Source of the DNA: Phymorhynchus buccinoides
Lineage: Eukaryota; Mollusca; Gastropoda; Neogastropoda; Raphitomidae
Assembly: GCA_017654935.2 (NCBI GenBank)
Contig: CM065693.1
Span: 55,058,907-55,122,906 of the forward strand
Length of the DNA: 64,000 bases
Direction: 5' to 3'
The stretch's first letter is position 1. Each line of letters opens with the position of its first letter. Under the pieces are notes generated by a model, which worked only from the letters and a program-made list of their open reading frames with translations, had not been told where the DNA came from and did not search any database. The position numbers and the translations under genes are program-made. Positions 61,378 to 64,000 of this stretch are shown here, piece by piece.

Positions 61378-61698
61378 CCGAAACTTGTGGCTTCCATTTT
61401 TTTGGAGTGCCGAAACTTGTGGCTTCCATTTTCTTGGAGTGCCGAAACTTGTGGCTTCCATTTTCTTGGAGTGCCAAAACTTGTGGCTTCCATTTTCTTG
61501 GAGTGCCGAAACTTGTGGCTTCCATTTCCTTGGAGTGTTAAAACTTGTGGCTTCCATTTCCTTGGAGTGCCGAAACTTGTGGCTTCCATTTTCTTGGAGT
61601 GCCGAAACTTGTGGCTTCCATTTTCTTGGAGTGCCGAAACTTGTGGCTTCCATTTTCTTGGAGTGCCGAAACTTGTGGCTTCCATTTTCTTTGGAGTG
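61378..61698. repeat. 32-bp minisatellite
   Basis: Ten units of gagtgccgaaacttgtggct tccattttcttg. Both strands are open in long low-complexity frames. Confidence 0.96.
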
Positions 61699-61700
61699 TC

Positions 61701-62120
61701 AAAACTTTGACTTCCGGCTTTTGAAGTTAAAGAGCCGTACAAGAAAATGTCATAAAAAGTTTCGTAAGCAAAACGTTTTGTTGAAGGTCAATAATCCATG
61801 TTGGAGGTTTTGACATAATTCAAAAATTTGATTTTCTTGTTTTCTTTTTAATTAAAACTTTGTTCTCATTCATGTGTTTCCCCCAATTTTGCACATTGAC
61901 ATTTTGCCTCAAAACTTTGACTTCCGGCTTTTGAAGTTAAAGAGCCGTACAAGAAAATGTCATAAAAAGTTTCGAAAGCAAAACGTTTTGTTGAAGGTCA
62001 ATAATCCATGTTGGAGGTTTTGACATAATTCAAAAATTTGATTTTCTTGTTTTCTTTTTAATTAAAACTTTGTTCTCATTCATGTGTTTCCCCCAATTTT
62101 GCACATTGACATTTTGCCTC
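61701..62120. repeat. 210-bp direct tandem duplication
   Basis: 61701-61910 and 61911-62120 are nearly identical; the only difference I see is cgtaagc/cgaaagc. They start aaaactttgacttccggctt and end attttgcctc. The first bases resemble the last unit of the preceding 32-bp array. Confidence 0.95.
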
Positions 62121-62619
62121 AATCATAGAATTCCCTGAAAAGGAGGGGGGGGGGGAGTAGTCTTGTATCTCATTTTGGATATCTATATATGTACAAATAT
62201 TCCCAAATCAACAAGGGGAGCTCACCTTGATTCCATATATTTGGGGGTATCACTATTTCTTTTTCCCCTTACAAATTAACAGCTAAGGTTCAATTCCAAA
62301 TTCCCACCGACACAATATAGATATCATTATGTACTGTATCACTGAACCGCAGAACACACACTTAACACAGACAGCCCATATAGTATAGCAACAACACATT
62401 CTAAAAAATAAAATAAAATTAACAACAGCAACAACAACCATCTGAGGCCGTGTACACACACACACGCGGATGTTCAGCGCGGAAACCCACGCAATCAGTA
62501 AATAAGTAAAAGAAAGAAGAGAAAAAATAAGTGGATGTGTCCGTGTTTCCCCTAATCCGAACATGTTTTCCTTTCTTTCTTTTACTTATTATTTCCGCGC
62601 AGAAAATCCGGATGTAATT

Positions 62620-63000
62620 CCTTGGTGTACTTGGGTCAAAGTCATGGGGATCAGTGTGTTCTGGGGAGCTGTCGGTGGACGGACGTGGTGGCGCCCTCGG
62701 AGGAGGACCTCACTCACGCTGGCTCCGTGACTAAGAGAATAGTATCGTCAGTACGGGGCTTAGTAGGTGCTGCCCTGCGTATGTTAGCTCAGAACAGGCT
62801 CCACTGAACTCCAGCGAAGTGACTCAGCAGCAGTGCAGCGTCTCCTCGGTTAGTTGCTTCACATAACATAGATTCGCTCCCCTTGGATTGCTGGTTTTCG
62901 CATTCTGCAACTTGAACAAGTCGGGGTGTGGCTGCGAGTTGGGACTCTGAATGAGCGGCGTGGGAGCAATGCCACTGTACAGACCAGAAGATGGGACAGC
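62620..63000 (-). repeat. Dispersed repeat C (minus), longest copy
   Basis: It adds tgtcggtggacggacgtggt and ggaggaggacctcactcacg to the part shared with 60155-60478; it ends ccagaagatgggacagcaaa next to poly-A. Confidence 0.75.
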
Positions 63001-63763
63001 AAAAAAAAAAGGTAATTCATACAAGAAGAAAAAGCCATACACACACATTCAGATCAAATCACTGCTACTGCCTTCCACACCATTCTGCCTTACTTTCAGG
63101 CATTAAATAACCATTACAGCTACGAACGAGAACCTGATTATTTAAAATAATTTACATCCTGATTGGGCAAGTAACGAAAAAAAAAAAAAAAGCTCTGTAA
63201 ACACTATCACCTGTCGAAAAATGTTGTTGCCTTATCCTCCAGCACATTGCGTAAAAATGTCCCACAAGTTTAAAAAAAAAAAAAAAAAAATCTAAACAAA
63301 ATCACACTTATTGTGATTAAAGAGTAAGCACAGGCCAGTCATATTTTGAAGGTCACATGATAATCTTGTGTTAAAAAAAGAAAAAAGAATTACGCGCAGC
63401 ACTCTGAATTGCTGACCACATTGTTTTTTTCTATAACGATCGGATCCTATTACGCGTCTCAACACGGGCGGGAGTTGTTCCAGTCTAAAGCGGTTCCCAC
63501 TCCACAAGTTGAGATGTCACGCTGCAGGGACTTCTTATTATCGACACAACAGTCAGCGCTCGAGTGTACGTGCAGTGAACAAGAACCATACACAAAATCC
63601 TAAGCTGCCAAGGAGAAAACATGTGGATGAGAAAATTAAAACATGTCATTATATGCTGGAGATGATGTAGATGAAATTAAAAATGAAACGGTTTTCAATT
63701 TTGCACCCACCAGGCTTTTGGGTAAACACAAGCCACTGTTTCGATCCAAAAAGATTCTTCCAA
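63001..63763. other. Intergenic stretch, nothing recognised
   Basis: Poly-A runs at 63177-63191 and 63272-63290; no gene or family recognised on either strand. Confidence 0.5.
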
Positions 63764-64000
63764 CCCTTTCACCACCAAAGTCGCATTTTAGCACCACAGT
63801 GATTTAACACCTATGTCACTAAAAGGCATCAAATTGGGGTCTATTATCCAAAGACCCTATTGTCTTAGTTTGGGGAAGTAAGGATAGACATTTTATATAT
63901 GTCACAGAAGAATCCCCAATACTGCAGACAGATTTTGTTCTCTACCCAAGTAAATTTAATGGAAATTTTCGGCTGAAATATGGCTGGCGGTGAAATGGTT
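63764..64000. mobile_element. piggyBac-like MITE, cut by window edge
   Basis: Starts ccctttcaccaccaaagtcg and reaches ggctggcggtgaaatggtt at the last base; the interior (ggcatcaaattggggtctat, ggaagtaaggatagacattt) matches 909-1141. The flank is CCAA in place of TTAA. Confidence 0.78.

Noticed and set aside
61325..61813. Frames of 93-142 codons on both strands
   Set aside because: 32-bp minisatellite translation without any family resemblance.

Overview
This is a window of an animal nuclear genome. Genes are split by long introns with GT/AG boundaries, protein-coding exons make up only a few percent of the sequence, and the rest is simple repeats, minisatellites, short DNA transposons, SINE-like elements and LINE fragments. 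The three recognisable genes are conserved metazoan genes. The HECT gene looks closer to invertebrate than vertebrate NEDD4, and the tRNA-derived SINE style resembles that of molluscs. A mollusc, perhaps a gastropod, is my best guess. This rests on recollection of related sequences and not on a search.

Layout. (1) 724-14723, plus strand: the last eight coding exons of a NEDD4-type HECT E3 ubiquitin ligase. They cover most of the HECT domain, including the catalytic cysteine and the stop codon; the C2/WW part lies left of the window. Its introns hold a 33-bp minisatellite, piggyBac-like and pogo-like short elements, LINE pieces, a SINE and, most unusually, ten extra tandem copies of a splice acceptor plus the first two-thirds of one exon (6300-7391), followed further on by two decayed copies of the end of another exon. 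(2) 14724-31280: no gene recognised; satellites, a large telomere-motif palindrome and nested miniature transposons. (3) 31281-37157, minus strand: a complete p66/GATAD2 gene, the GATA-zinc-finger subunit of the NuRD chromatin complex, with three coding exons, 772 residues and a probable 5' UTR exon. (4) 37300-47800: repeats, several LINE fragments, (AT)n and (CT)n/(GT)n tracts. (5) 47897-56630, plus strand: a complete seven-exon gene for mitochondrial ribosomal protein uS11m (MRPS11, 215 residues) that includes a 26-nt microexon. Its last exon is followed by eight further tandem copies of its own C-terminal coding end, and then by an AATAAA. (6) 57287-64000: satellites, SINE and short elements, no gene recognised.

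The three genes have unrelated jobs (ubiquitin ligation, chromatin repression, mitochondrial translation) and I see no functional linkage. The recurring theme is structural: exon edges in two of the three genes have been caught up in tandem expansion of neighbouring simple or minisatellite DNA, leaving serial splice acceptors, spare donors or repeated stop-codon ends. All homology calls were made by eye from family knowledge; exon joins were checked by reading-frame arithmetic.
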